NCBI RefSeq assembly: GCF_014646055.1
Contig: NZ_BMMS01000001.1
Coordinates: forward strand, 144,240-208,239
Origin: Wenjunlia tyrosinilytica
GTDB lineage: Bacteria; Actinomycetota; Actinomycetes; Streptomycetales; Streptomycetaceae
Length of the DNA stretch: 64,000 bases
Direction of reading: 5' to 3'
Position numbers and translations under genes: made by a program. Shown here piece after piece: positions 1-8,774 of this stretch (the first letter of the stretch is position 1; each line of letters opens with the position of its first letter). The notes beneath the pieces are model-generated. The model searched no databases. It was not told the DNA's origin and was given only the letters and a program-made list of their open reading frames with translations.

Positions 1-1
1 C

Positions 2-283
2 GTGATACCGCTCACCGAGCGGCTGGAGATCGTCCGCAGTGTGCGCTTCGTGGACGCGGCCTTCGTCGAGACGGTGCCGGACAAGCTCGAGACCTGGAAG
101 CAGGTCCGCTTCGACGTGATCTTCAAGGGCGACGACTGGCGCGGCACGGAGAAGGGCGACCGGCTCGAGCGTGACTTCGCCACCGTCGGCGTGGACGTCG
201 TGTACTTCCCGTACACCGTGCACACCTCGAGCACCCTGCTGCGCAAGGTGCTCGACGGGATGCTCGACGCCGACTCAGCGTGA
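2..283 (+). CDS. Cytidylyltransferase-like protein (TagD/GCT family), 3' part
   Basis: Only the C-terminal 93 residues are present; the gene runs off the left edge, so the first codon here is not a real start. The segment WKQVRFDVIFKGDDWRGT and the later VDVVYFPYT-HTSST match the second half of small nucleotidyltransferases of the glycerol-3-phosphate cytidylyltransferase type, where the GDDW and the final TSST (ISSTxxR) motifs bind the nucleotide. Such enzymes make CDP-activated polyols for wall or membrane polymers. Its stop overlaps by 9 bp the stop of a convergent CDP-alcohol phosphatidyltransferase, a plausible functional partner since that family consumes CDP-alcohols. The exact alcohol substrate cannot be told. 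Confidence 0.8.
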   Translation: MIPLTERLEIVRSVRFVDAAFVETVPDKLETWKQVRFDVIFKGDDWRGTEKGDRLERDFATVGVDVVYFPYTVHTSSTLLRKVLDGMLDADSA

Positions 284-979
284 CAGCTCCCGGTACCACT
301 TCGCGAGGAACGCGGCCATGAAGAGCAGATGGGCCGCGAGGAACGCGCAGTACAGGAGGAGAAACAGGTCCTGGTCGCCGAGGAAGAGGAAGACCGCGCA
401 GAAGAGTCCGTAGTCCACGGGCAGCAGTGCCACGGACCGCAGGGTGGAGGCAGGGGCGGGAGCCGTCCCCGTCTCCTTCCTCCGCTTCAGCTGCTCGGTG
501 AGGATGCCGCCGAAGAAGACCATGACGGCGGCGAACTGGAAGGCGACGGGCGCCAGCAGATACGCCTTCGCGGGCAGGTCGAAGAAGCGGTAGAAGGACA
601 CGAGCACGGCCATGTGGAGGGCGAGCATCTTCGCGCAGTCCACCACGTGGTCGAGCCACTCGCCAGCCGCGCTGCCCGCCTTCCTCAGCCGCGCGAGCTG
701 CCCGTCGGCGGAGTCGAGCGCGAAACCGGTGACGAGGGCCAGAAACACCCCTGCCGCCATGGCGTGCGAGGGCTCGACCATGGCTATCGTGCCAACACCG
801 GTGAAGGTGAACGCGGCACTGATGAGCGTCACCTGGTTCGGGGTGAGCCCGATGGTGTAGGAGGCGGCGGCGAGCACCCGGCCGGCCGGACGGTTGACGA
901 AACGCGAATAGAGGGACACCCCCTTGCCCGACTTCTGAGCTGCCGAGAGCTCCCTGAGCGCGTAAGTGAAATCAGTCAT
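275..979 (-). CDS. CDP-alcohol phosphatidyltransferase family membrane protein
   Basis: A 234-residue integral membrane protein. The signature of the family, D-G-x2-A-R-x8-G-x3-D-x3-D, is seen as DSADGQLARLRKAGSAAGE followed by WLDHVVDCAK, so the metal-binding aspartates are present. These enzymes move a phosphoalcohol from CDP-alcohol to an acceptor alcohol in the membrane. About six hydrophobic segments follow the motif. The start ATG at 979 is preceded by a G-rich Shine-Dalgarno stretch; the reading frame stays open far upstream but that part is the shadow of the next gene. It is convergent with, and overlaps, a cytidylyltransferase. The lipid or polymer product is unknown. Confidence 0.85.
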   Translation of the reverse strand: MTDFTYALRELSAAQKSGKGVSLYSRFVNRPAGRVLAAASYTIGLTPNQVTLISAAFTFTGVGTIAMVEPSHAMAAGVFLALVTGFALDSADGQLARLRKAGSAAGEWLDHVVDCAKMLALHMAVLVSFYRFFDLPAKAYLLAPVAFQFAAVMVFFGGILTEQLKRRKETGTAPAPASTLRSVALLPVDYGLFCAVFLFLGDQDLFLLLYCAFLAAHLLFMAAFLAKWYRELSR

Positions 980-1063
980 TTCCCCCCACTTCAATGTCCC
1001 CCACTTCAACGAGTCTGCCCCCCGCACCTCCCACCAAAGTCTCCTTCGGAGAGGAACAACATC

Positions 1064-2380
1064 ATGGCAGGTACCCGAGGCGAGGGCGGCCGCTCGAGCC
1101 GCAGGGCTCTGCTGACGGGCGGCGCGGCCGCCTTGGCCGCAGCCGGGCTCGCGGGCTGCGACGCCCAGGCGTCCCCGGCGCCCAAGAACCCGTCGGACGA
1201 CATGGCCACGACCGTGTCGGGCAGCAAGCCGAAGGGCAAGTCGGTCGTGGACGTCGTGGCCGACTTCGGGGCCAAGGGCGACGGCCGCACCGACGACAGC
1301 GCGGCCTTCCAGAAGGCGTACCAGCACGCGGCGGGCCGGGTGTGGGACCACATCGGCCGCACCGTCGTGGACATACCCGCGGGCACCTATCTGATCCGAA
1401 ATCCGGGGGCGCTGCTCGGGGGCACCAAGGGCGGGCTGAAGGCCAACGGGCTGCGCTTTCGCGGGGCGGGCAAACGGATGACGCAGATCATTTTCGCCCC
1501 CGAGAAGGCGGACGGCTCGTACCTGTGCCGCAACGAGGACACCTGGGCGAACCTGATGTTCGAACAGCTGGGATTCCGCTCGGGCACCCCGGGGGCCTCG
1601 TTCTTCTACTCGTACTCGACGGGGCAGGCGCAGGACTACCGGTTCACCGAGTGCGAGTGGACCGGTGAGTGGGAGTACGGGCTGGCGCTCGACGGCACCA
1701 ACACGAACTCGGAGATGCGCTGGGACGCCTGCCGGGTCGGCGGGGCGTACCGCAAGGCGTTCCTGTACTCGGGCCTGTCGGAGAGGTCGGAGAACGACCG
1801 GCAGCAGGACCAGTTCCTCAACTACTGGTTCAACGACATGAAGGTCGAGTACGAGTGGGGGAACTTCCTGGAGTTCCCCTACGGCGGCTCGATCACCTGC
1901 CGGGGCGGCTCGTACATCGTCACCGGCCGCCGTCCGGCCGACGACAAGGAGTACGGCCGCACCAGCACCTTCTTCCGCTTCCCGCGCGGCTCGCACTACG
2001 ACGCCGTCCAGCGCTTCCACGCCGAGGACATCCGGTTCGAGGTGCGCGACCCGGACGTGGTGGTGATCGACTGCGCCTGGAACAGCGGCACGGTCCACTT
2101 CAACGACTGCGACGACACCGCGAACGCCTTCAAGGACTTCTCCGACGGCGCCCGCCCCCACCGCTTCAACGTCGGACCGCGCGGTCCGCTGGTGCGCTAC
2201 GACTCGTGCCAGCTCGTCGGCAGGCACCAGTACCGCCTCCAGGGCCCGGCGGCAGCGGTCCCCGCGGTGGTGCGGTACGACATGTGCTTGTTCAAGAGCC
2301 ACCCGCAGAACGCCTTCGTGGACAGCTCCGGCTCGCAGGCGGCCGACTTCACCCGCTTCGTGGACTGCCTCGGCGGCTAG
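1064..2380 (+). CDS. Secreted pectate-lyase-like / GH28-related right-handed beta-helix protein
   Basis: 438 residues. The N terminus carries a twin-arginine-type leader (SSRRALLTGGAAALAAAG) running into a lipobox LAGC, so it is probably a Tat-exported lipoprotein. The mature start VVDVVADFGAKGDGRTDDSAA is the classic opening of the pectate lyase superfamily (Pfam Pectate_lyase_3), followed by the repetitive, aromatic-rich sequence of a parallel beta-helix. Likely acts on an extracellular polysaccharide, but no catalytic triad can be assigned by eye, so lyase, hydrolase or phage-tail-like binding roles are all open. ATG at 1064 has GGAGAGGA about 8 nt upstream. Divergent from the CDP-alcohol phosphatidyltransferase with an 84-bp gap. 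Confidence 0.75.
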   Translation: MAGTRGEGGRSSRRALLTGGAAALAAAGLAGCDAQASPAPKNPSDDMATTVSGSKPKGKSVVDVVADFGAKGDGRTDDSAAFQKAYQHAAGRVWDHIGRTVVDIPAGTYLIRNPGALLGGTKGGLKANGLRFRGAGKRMTQIIFAPEKADGSYLCRNEDTWANLMFEQLGFRSGTPGASFFYSYSTGQAQDYRFTECEWTGEWEYGLALDGTNTNSEMRWDACRVGGAYRKAFLYSGLSERSENDRQQDQFLNYWFNDMKVEYEWGNFLEFPYGGSITCRGGSYIVTGRRPADDKEYGRTSTFFRFPRGSHYDAVQRFHAEDIRFEVRDPDVVVIDCAWNSGTVHFNDCDDTANAFKDFSDGARPHRFNVGPRGPLVRYDSCQLVGRHQYRLQGPAAAVPAVVRYDMCLFKSHPQNAFVDSSGSQAADFTRFVDCLGG

Positions 2381-2700
2381 GGCCTCGCCGTCCTCAAGGC
2401 CGATCGGGTGAGCGGTGGAAGGCACCGGACACCCGGTCGGCGTAGGCGTTGTGCCGGTTCGGCGTGTCCCTACCTGACTATCAGTCAGTGAAATTTCACA
2501 TTGCTATTCTATCGACGCGGTTCGAGCCCCGTGTCACGACGGAGTGATGCCAGGAACACCCGCTCGGTCGGCGGCCCATCTCGCGCGGCCGCCTCGGGGC
2601 ACCTTCGCCTGCCCGCCGGCCGCGAGGCCCAGGGCGGCGTATCGGCGAGACCGCACCACAGCACGGCTCCCCACCCCTGCCACACACCAGGAGTGCTCCG
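2381..2700. other. Intergenic region, 320 bp, AT-richer regulatory patch inside
   Basis: No gene is supported here. The centre (about 2470-2515) is strikingly less GC-rich than the surroundings and holds two adjacent perfect inverted repeats, listed separately. The 200 bp just before the collagenase gene are G/C-rich with no clear promoter motif. Confidence 0.6.
2474..2499. promoter_or_regulatory. Two abutting palindromes, candidate operator
   Basis: CTGACT-ATC-AGTCAG at 2474-2488 is a perfect 6-bp inverted repeat with a 3-bp spacer. GTGAAATTTCAC at 2488-2499 is a perfect 12-bp palindrome sharing its first base. Both sit in an AT-rich patch with possible -10 boxes (TATTCT at about 2505), about 200 bp before the collagenase-like gene. 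The first looks like a TetR/MarR-type site. The binding protein is not identifiable from the window. Confidence 0.45.
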
Positions 2701-5214
2701 GTGTCCAGATCCCGTTCGGTGCGCAATGGCCTGCTGGTCGCCGTACTCTCGGCGTCCCTGACCCTGCCGATGGCGCCGACCGCGCAGGCGGTGCCGCACT
2801 CCGCCGCGGCCGGGGCGGGAAGCGGCACGGGCGCCCTCCCCGCGGCCACGGCCACATGGCCCGGCTCCGGCGCGGTGGGCGCGAGCGGCTGGAGCGGCTG
2901 GAGCGGCGGCTCCATCGGTGCAAGCGGGACGGGCGTTGGCTCCAGCGGCCTGAGCGCCCGTGGCTCCCTGGACGAGGTCCGGCGCATCGCGCAGGCACCG
3001 GCGACAACCGGCCGCCCCGCCCCCGCTCCGGCCCCCGGCAGCGACGACCTCCCCCGGAGCAGGCCCGGTGAGCTGCTCGGCGAACTCCCGGGAACGGGCG
3101 GGAGCGGCCTGGAGTTCGGAGCCACCGGCCTGCACAGCCGTCCCTCGGCGGCCGCCCTGCGCGGCTCCGCCTTCCGGGCAGGGCGCGCCGGTGTCCCCTG
3201 CACGGCGGACGCGGTCACCGACCTGACGCCGCGGGGGCTCGCCGACTTCCTCACCCAGCCGGACGTCACCGCGGACGGCTGCCTGCGCGCTCTGATCTGG
3301 AGCTGGGACCCCCGGCTGGCACCGGTGATGTCCGACGCCCACATCCAGGCGGTCGCCGACCGCATCACCGCCGTCGCCCCTCAGCACGACGGCACCGACA
3401 AGGCACACCTGAGCGAGCTGTGGACGTATCTGCACGCCGCCGTCCACCACGACTTCTCCCGGCCCGAGATCGACCTCACCGACGAGGCGACGCTGACCAG
3501 CCTGCGCGACGCGATCTCCGTCTACGCCGACAGCGCGCACACCTTCGACCCGACCAGGAACAATGCCTTCATCCTGCGTGAGGCCCTGGTCGTGGGCAGC
3601 GCGCCCGGCCTGAGACAGCACCAGCTCCCCCTGATCAAGAAGGTGCTCGCCACCATGGCCCCGGACGCCCGCACGGCGACGGACCCCGCGTGGGGAGGGG
3701 CCGCCCTCGGGGCGCTGACGGTGAACTACCTGGGCGTCAACCCGGGCAACCAGGACACGGCCTTCCGCGCCGCCGTCGCCGCCGATCCCTCCTACCGCGC
3801 CGCCTTCCGGGCCTTCTCCGGCTACGCCCACCTCAAGGGCACACCCAACGCCTGGGTCGCCCGCGACGCGCTGAGCGAGTACGGCCGCTTCGGCCAGATC
3901 GACGGCATCAAGGACGCGGTGGTCACCGACCTCGGCCACCTCCTCGACGCCACCGACGCGGCCTTCGGCGACTACCGGGCACCCTGGGCCGTGGTCGCCG
4001 CATGGCTGAACTACTACGGGATGTGCGAGCGGGACAACGTCTGCGCCCCCCAGATCGAGGACCGCCTCTTCCCCCGCACCTACCGATACGACAGCGGCGC
4101 AATCCAGGTCCGCACCGCTCTGCCGCGGGCCGAGGTGGACCGGCTGTACTACGCGGGCAAGCAGGTCAAGGCGCAGTTCTTCCGGGTGCTGGGCACCACC
4201 AGGCCGCTGCCCGACGACCAGAACAGCACCCTGACGGTCCATGTGTACGCCAACAAGGCCGACTACGAGCTGTTCCACCCGCTCCTGACCGGACTGCCCA
4301 CCGACAACGGCGGCATCTACGTCGAGGGATCGGCCACGCTCTACACCTTCCAGCGCACGGCGCAGGACACCCCGCTCACGCTCGAGGAACTGTTCCGCCA
4401 CGAGTACGTCCACTACCTCAACGGGCGCTGGGCGGTCCCCGGCACCTACGGCGACGGCAACTGGTACGACGGCGACCGCACCACCGCCATGGACGAGGGC
4501 ACCGCCGAGTTCTTCGACGGCGCCACCCGCGACGACGGCATCGAGGTCCGCAGATCGCTGGTGCGCGGCATCGTCCAGGACACCGCCGGCGGGCGGCCCC
4601 GGATGACGGTGGCCCAGATGCTGCACGCCACCTACGACGGCGACGGCTTCCGCTTCTACGACTACGCGGGCACGTTCTTCGAGTTCCTGTGGGCCGAGCA
4701 CCCCTCGTTGATCCGGCTGATGTACCGCCACCTGCGCGCGAACGACCCGGCCCGCTTCGACGCCTGGCGCGCCGACATCGGGGCAGATGTCGCCCTCCAG
4801 CGCCAGTACGACGCCTTCCTCGACCGCAACATCGCGCACGTGGCGGAGCTCTACCAGCCGGACACGGCCTTCGTGCCCAACGCGTCGCTGAGGTACGCCA
4901 ACGCCGGGGGTGTCGCGGCCGCGTTCGCCGAGGCCACCCGGCTGGCGCCCTCCTGCCGGCGCACCGGGGACCAGGACGACCTTCCCCGTTTCGTCTGCGC
5001 CGGGCGGATCACCGCCGACCTGTCGGACTCCCGAAGCGCCGACCAGGTCTTCAAGGACATGTCGGAGACCGTCGACCGGACCCTCCTCGACCGGACCGCG
5101 CGGGCGGCGAGCAACTTCACCGACATGAACTGCTTCTTCGGCCCGGTCGAGGTGTGGCCCGGCGGGGAGTCCGGGAGCGCGCACTACACATGCGAGGGCC
5201 CGCTGCGGCAGTGA
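2701..5214 (+). CDS. Secreted zinc metalloprotease, M9 (microbial collagenase) type
   Basis: 837 residues starting at GTG. A Sec signal peptide is clear: basic SRSRSVRN, hydrophobic GLLVAVLSASLTLPM, cleavage after AQA. A low-complexity Gly/Ser linker follows (about residues 45-125). An M9N-like helical activator region spans roughly 150-460, and the catalytic region 470-720 contains FRHEYVHYLNGRW (HExxH zinc site) and, some 30 residues on, MDEGTAEFFDG supplying the third ligand Glu. This order matches streptomycete collagenases, which cut native collagen or gelatin outside the cell. No PKD or collagen-binding C-terminal domain is seen, unlike clostridial enzymes. The last 70 residues hold paired Cys, perhaps a disulfide-bonded cap. 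Confidence 0.85.
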   Translation: MSRSRSVRNGLLVAVLSASLTLPMAPTAQAVPHSAAAGAGSGTGALPAATATWPGSGAVGASGWSGWSGGSIGASGTGVGSSGLSARGSLDEVRRIAQAPATTGRPAPAPAPGSDDLPRSRPGELLGELPGTGGSGLEFGATGLHSRPSAAALRGSAFRAGRAGVPCTADAVTDLTPRGLADFLTQPDVTADGCLRALIWSWDPRLAPVMSDAHIQAVADRITAVAPQHDGTDKAHLSELWTYLHAAVHHDFSRPEIDLTDEATLTSLRDAISVYADSAHTFDPTRNNAFILREALVVGSAPGLRQHQLPLIKKVLATMAPDARTATDPAWGGAALGALTVNYLGVNPGNQDTAFRAAVAADPSYRAAFRAFSGYAHLKGTPNAWVARDALSEYGRFGQIDGIKDAVVTDLGHLLDATDAAFGDYRAPWAVVAAWLNYYGMCERDNVCAPQIEDRLFPRTYRYDSGAIQVRTALPRAEVDRLYYAGKQVKAQFFRVLGTTRPLPDDQNSTLTVHVYANKADYELFHPLLTGLPTDNGGIYVEGSATLYTFQRTAQDTPLTLEELFRHEYVHYLNGRWAVPGTYGDGNWYDGDRTTAMDEGTAEFFDGATRDDGIEVRRSLVRGIVQDTAGGRPRMTVAQMLHATYDGDGFRFYDYAGTFFEFLWAEHPSLIRLMYRHLRANDPARFDAWRADIGADVALQRQYDAFLDRNIAHVAELYQPDTAFVPNASLRYANAGGVAAAFAEATRLAPSCRRTGDQDDLPRFVCAGRITADLSDSRSADQVFKDMSETVDRTLLDRTARAASNFTDMNCFFGPVEVWPGGESGSAHYTCEGPLRQ

Positions 5215-5267
5215 CCGCGGCCGGGCAGGTGTAGGCAGCATGCCCTCTGAAGTGCTACGACTGTGCG

Positions 5268-6818
5268 ATGCCGAAGTCGATGGTGCAGCGCACCGCCTAT
5301 GACGCCGTGATCGTCGGCGGCGGCCACAACGGTCTGGTCGCCGCCGCCTACCTCGCCCGCGCGGGCCGCAGCGTCCTCGTGCTGGAGCGGCTGGACTCGA
5401 CGGGAGGGGCGGCCGTCTCCACCCGCGCGTTCCCCGGTGTGGACGCACGGCTGTCACGCTACTCGTATCTCGTCAGCCTGCTGCCGCACCGCATCGTAAG
5501 TGAGCTGGGGCTGCGCTTCGAGGTCCGCAGGCGGCGTATCTCCTCCTACACGCCCACCGTGCGGGACGGGCGGCCGACGGGCCTGCTGGTCGACGCCGAG
5601 GACGAGTCCGGCACCAGGGAGGCGTTCGCCCGGCTGACGGGATCGGACCGGGAGTTCGCGGCCTGGCAGGAGTTCTACGGCAAGGCCCGGCGGGTGGCGG
5701 AACGCGTCTTCCCGACGCTGACCGAACCGCTGCCCTCCGCCGCGGAGCTCGAGCGGCGCATCGACGACAAGCCGGCCTGGGAGGCGTTCTTCGAGCGGCC
5801 CCTCGGCGAGGTGGTGGAGGAGACGTTCGAGGACGACCTCGTGCGCGGGGTGGTGCTCACCGACGCTCTCATCGGCACCTTCACCCATGCCCATGACCCG
5901 TCCCTGCGGCAGAACCGGTGCTTCCTCTACCACGTGATCGGCAACGGCACGGGTGACTGGGACGTGCCGGTCGGCGGCATGGGGGCGCTGACCGACGCCC
6001 TGGCCGCCGCCGCCCGTGACGCGGGGGCGGAGATCGTCCCCGGGCACGAGGTGACGGGCATCGCCACGGACGGCAGGAGCGCCGAGGTCGCCTACCGGCA
6101 CGGCGACCGGCGGGGCCGCGTCTCGGCCGCGCACGTCCTGGCCAATGTCTCCCCGCACACCCTCGCCGGACTCCTCGGCGAGCGCGCGCCCTCCCCCGCT
6201 CCCGAGGGCGCCCAGCTGAAGATCAATATGCTGCTGAAGCGGCTGCCTCGGCTGCGTGACACGGGAGTGGACCCCCGCGAGGCCTTCGCGGGCACATTCC
6301 ACATCGCCGAGTCGTACTCCGAGCTGGAGACGGCCTACCGGCAGGCCGCGGCGGGCCGTCTGCCGGGGGTCCAGCCGTCGGAGATCTACTGCCACTCGCT
6401 GACGGACCCGTCGATCCTCTCCCCCGAGCTGGCCGCGAGCGGACATCACACGCTGACGCTGTTCGGCCTGCACACCCCGGCCGGACTGTTCGCCGAGCCC
6501 GGGGCGAAGGAGGCCGCCGTGGACGCGGCGCTCGCGCAGCTCGACGCGCATCTGGCCGAGCCGATCCGCGATGTGCTCGCGGTGGACGGCCAGGGGCGGC
6601 CGTGCATCGAGGCGAAGTCCCCGCTGGACCTCGAACGTGAACTCGGCATGCCGGGCGGTCACATCTTCCACCGCGACCTGAGCTTCCCGTACGGCGAGGG
6701 CTACGGCGTCGAGACCGCCCACCCCAACGTCCTGATCTGCGGCGCCGGTGCCATCCGCGGCGGCGGTGTAAGCGGCATCCCGGGGCACAACGCGGCGATG
6801 AAACTGCTCCGCGGCTGA
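5268..6818 (+). CDS. FAD-dependent phytoene-desaturase-like oxidoreductase (CrtI / PYROXD2 type)
   Basis: 516 residues. The N-terminal dinucleotide fold reads YDAVIVGGGHNGLVAAAYLA with the ERLDSTGGA extension, and the C terminus carries the second FAD signature ANVLICGAGAIRGGGVSGIPG. Length and layout fit the CrtI-like superfamily, closest in flavour to PYROXD2-type proteins rather than true carotenoid desaturases, because no carotenoid genes (crtB, crtE) are nearby. Substrate unknown. ATG at 5268 is 53 bp after the protease stop; a second in-frame ATG four codons on is also possible. Convergent with the TetR gene downstream. Confidence 0.8.
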   Translation: MPKSMVQRTAYDAVIVGGGHNGLVAAAYLARAGRSVLVLERLDSTGGAAVSTRAFPGVDARLSRYSYLVSLLPHRIVSELGLRFEVRRRRISSYTPTVRDGRPTGLLVDAEDESGTREAFARLTGSDREFAAWQEFYGKARRVAERVFPTLTEPLPSAAELERRIDDKPAWEAFFERPLGEVVEETFEDDLVRGVVLTDALIGTFTHAHDPSLRQNRCFLYHVIGNGTGDWDVPVGGMGALTDALAAAARDAGAEIVPGHEVTGIATDGRSAEVAYRHGDRRGRVSAAHVLANVSPHTLAGLLGERAPSPAPEGAQLKINMLLKRLPRLRDTGVDPREAFAGTFHIAESYSELETAYRQAAAGRLPGVQPSEIYCHSLTDPSILSPELAASGHHTLTLFGLHTPAGLFAEPGAKEAAVDAALAQLDAHLAEPIRDVLAVDGQGRPCIEAKSPLDLERELGMPGGHIFHRDLSFPYGEGYGVETAHPNVLICGAGAIRGGGVSGIPGHNAAMKLLRG

Positions 6819-6823
6819 GCCGC

Positions 6824-6840
6824 GCGGCCCCGGAGGCCGC
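6824..6840. terminator. Hairpin between convergent genes
   Basis: GCGGCC-5 nt-GGCCGC stem-loop right after the oxidoreductase stop; a second short hairpin (AGCCGC-TCCG-GCGGCT, 6865-6880) overlaps the TetR stop. Both are short and lack U-tracts, so terminator function is only probable. Confidence 0.4.
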
Positions 6841-6878
6841 ATTCCGGACTCCGCCGCGCGCCGGAGCCGCTCCGGCGG

Positions 6879-7490
6879 CTACTCCGGCGCGGAGATCCCG
6901 TGGAGCAGCATCGTGGCGAGTTCGTCGTACGCCTCGGCGTCCCGCAGCCCGGTCCGCTCGCTGATCTCGCCGCGCTGGATGGCGACCATGGCGGTGCTCA
7001 CGATCTCGCCGACGAAGGCGGCGTGCACCTGCCGGAAGGCACCGCTGCGCACGCCTTCGTCCACCAGGGAGCGCACGCGGGCCGCCGCGATCCTCGTATT
7101 GCGCCCGTACACCTCGAGCGCGGGCGGGAAGGCCGCGAGATCCTGGTAGAAGCGGGCCGACGCGGGCCGCAGCTCTCGGGCGACGGCGGACAGGTAGGCC
7201 CCGACGCGCTCCAGCGGGCCGTCCGCCTGGCTCGTACGCTGCTCCACCCGCCCGGCCGCCCGGCGGAAGAAGTACTTCACGACCGCCACCGCGAGCTGTT
7301 CCTTGCTGCTGGCGAGCGCGTACAGGGTCGACTTCGAGCAGCGCAGACGGCCGGCGAGGTCGTCGAGGGTGAAATCGGCGAATCCCTCGGCAAGGAAGAG
7401 ATCGACGAGCTGGTCGAACAGTTGCGCCTGCCGCCCGGTCAGACCGCGTCCTCGGACGCGCTCGATCGAGGCCCGAGATCCGACACTCAT
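6879..7490 (-). CDS. TetR-family transcriptional regulator
   Basis: About 203 residues from ATG at 7490 (an in-frame TTG at 7508 is possible). The N-terminal helix-turn-helix is recognisable: LFLAEGFADFTLDDLAGRL, then RCSKSTLYALASSKEQL, the recognition helix and following tetR signature. The C-terminal all-alpha ligand domain is generic. It is divergent from an acyl-CoA dehydrogenase and the 130-bp gap holds an inverted repeat overlapping a promoter, so it most likely represses that gene (and itself) and responds to an acyl-CoA or fatty acid. The ligand is inferred from context only. Confidence 0.85.
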   Translation of the reverse strand: MSVGSRASIERVRGRGLTGRQAQLFDQLVDLFLAEGFADFTLDDLAGRLRCSKSTLYALASSKEQLAVAVVKYFFRRAAGRVEQRTSQADGPLERVGAYLSAVARELRPASARFYQDLAAFPPALEVYGRNTRIAAARVRSLVDEGVRSGAFRQVHAAFVGEIVSTAMVAIQRGEISERTGLRDAEAYDELATMLLHGISAPE

Positions 7491-7543
7491 GGTGCTCACC
7501 CTAGCCAACGTCCGACGAACCCCCGATCCCGGACCTGCACCGC

Positions 7544-7573
7544 TTGACTGTACTGCCGTACGTTCTACAGTAC
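7544..7573 (+). promoter_or_regulatory. Promoter with embedded palindromic operator
   Basis: TTGACT (7544-7549) and TACAGT (7566-7571) are spaced by 16 bp, a good vegetative sigma promoter pointing to the acyl-CoA dehydrogenase. The inverted repeat GTACTG...CAGTAC (7550-7555 and 7568-7573), with further inner matches, sits exactly between and over these boxes, the classical placement for a TetR repressor site. The TetR gene is divergent, about 55 bp away. Confidence 0.6.
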
Positions 7574-7622
7574 TGGTAGCAGTTCATGTCGTGCCCTTAC
7601 GCTTGGCAATCGGAGGCTCCCC

Positions 7623-8774
7623 GTGCCGGTCGACCGCATGCTTCCCACCACCGAAGCCCGCGACCTGATCGAGCTCACCCGCGACATCGCCGACCGGGAG
7701 CTCGCCCCCATCGCCGCCGAGTACGAGGCCGAGGGCAGGTTCCCCCGCGAGGTGTTCCGGACGCTCGGCCGCGCCGGGCTGCTCTCCCTGCCCTACGGCG
7801 AGGAGTACGGAGGCGGCGGCCAGCCGTACGAGGTCTACCTCCAGGTCCTCGAGGAGATCGCCGCCCGCTGGGCCAGCGCCGCCGTCGGGATGAGCGTCCA
7901 TGTGCTCTCGTGCTACCCGCTGGCGCAGTACGGCACGGAACAGCAGCGGCAGCGCCTCCTGCCCCCGCTGCTCGAGGGCGAACTGCTCGGCGCGTACTGC
8001 CTGTCCGAACCGCAGGCCGGCTCCGACGTGGCCTCGATGAGGACGCGCGCCGACAAGGCCGAGGCCGGGATGTTCACCCTCACCGGCACCAAGGCCTGGA
8101 TCACCCACGGCGGCGAGGCCGACAGCTACACGGTCTTCGCCCGCACCTCCGACGACCACCGGCACGGCATCTCGTGCTTCACCCTGGACGCGGCCGAGGC
8201 CGAGGGCCTGTCGTTCGGGGCGCCCGAGAAGAAGATGGGCCTGACCGGTTCGACCACGGCGATGGTGAACCTGGACGGTGTGCGCGTCCCCTCCGAGCGC
8301 CTGGTCGGGGACGAGGGACAGGGCATGTCCATCGCCCTGAGCGCCCTGGACTCCGGGCGGCTGGGGATCGCCTCCGTCGCCGTCGGCCTGGCCCAGGCGG
8401 CGCTCGACGAGGCGGTCGCCTACGCCAAGGAGCGCCGGCAGTTCGGCAAGGCGATCATGGACCACCAGGGGCTGGGCTTCCTGCTCGCCGACATGGCGGC
8501 GGCCGTCGAGTCGTCCAGGGCCACGGTCCTGCACGCGGCCAGGCGGCGTGACGCCGGGCTGTCGTTCTCACGCGAGGCGAGCATCGCGAAGCTGGTCGCC
8601 ACCGACGCGGCGATGAAGGTCACCACCGACGCGGTCCAGGTGCTGGGCGGGTACGGCTACACCAGGGACTTCCCGGTCGAGCGCTACATGCGCGAGGCGA
8701 AGGTGATGCAGATCTTCGAGGGCACCAACCAGATCCAGCGCCTGGTGATCAGCCGCCACCTCTCGAAGTCCTGA
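7623..8774 (+). CDS. Acyl-CoA dehydrogenase
   Basis: 383 residues, the usual length for a soluble, tetrameric FAD acyl-CoA dehydrogenase. Family signatures are all seen: GAYCLSEPQAGSDVASMRT (FAD/substrate binding), WITHGGEAD, the RRQFGKAI helix, QVLGGYGYTRDFPVERYMRE and the C-terminal KVMQIFEGTNQIQR, whose Glu is the catalytic base of the short/medium-chain type. It introduces the alpha-beta double bond in beta-oxidation or amino-acid catabolism. GTG at 7623 follows GGAGG by 7 nt. The stop codon lies inside the first unit of a long 15-bp tandem repeat. Probably controlled by the divergent TetR. Confidence 0.93.
   Translation: MPVDRMLPTTEARDLIELTRDIADRELAPIAAEYEAEGRFPREVFRTLGRAGLLSLPYGEEYGGGGQPYEVYLQVLEEIAARWASAAVGMSVHVLSCYPLAQYGTEQQRQRLLPPLLEGELLGAYCLSEPQAGSDVASMRTRADKAEAGMFTLTGTKAWITHGGEADSYTVFARTSDDHRHGISCFTLDAAEAEGLSFGAPEKKMGLTGSTTAMVNLDGVRVPSERLVGDEGQGMSIALSALDSGRLGIASVAVGLAQAALDEAVAYAKERRQFGKAIMDHQGLGFLLADMAAAVESSRATVLHAARRRDAGLSFSREASIAKLVATDAAMKVTTDAVQVLGGYGYTRDFPVERYMREAKVMQIFEGTNQIQRLVISRHLSKS

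Noticed and set aside
275..2425. 716-codon minus-strand frame extending the CDP-alcohol phosphatidyltransferase
   Set aside because: Only the last 234 codons match the family; the rest is antisense to the pectate-lyase-like gene.
2514..2535. tRNA-like T-loop (GGTTCGAGCCCCG) suggesting a tRNA or attachment-site remnant
   Set aside because: The stem does not pair beyond two bases, and no D-arm, anticodon arm or CCA-side acceptor is found nearby.
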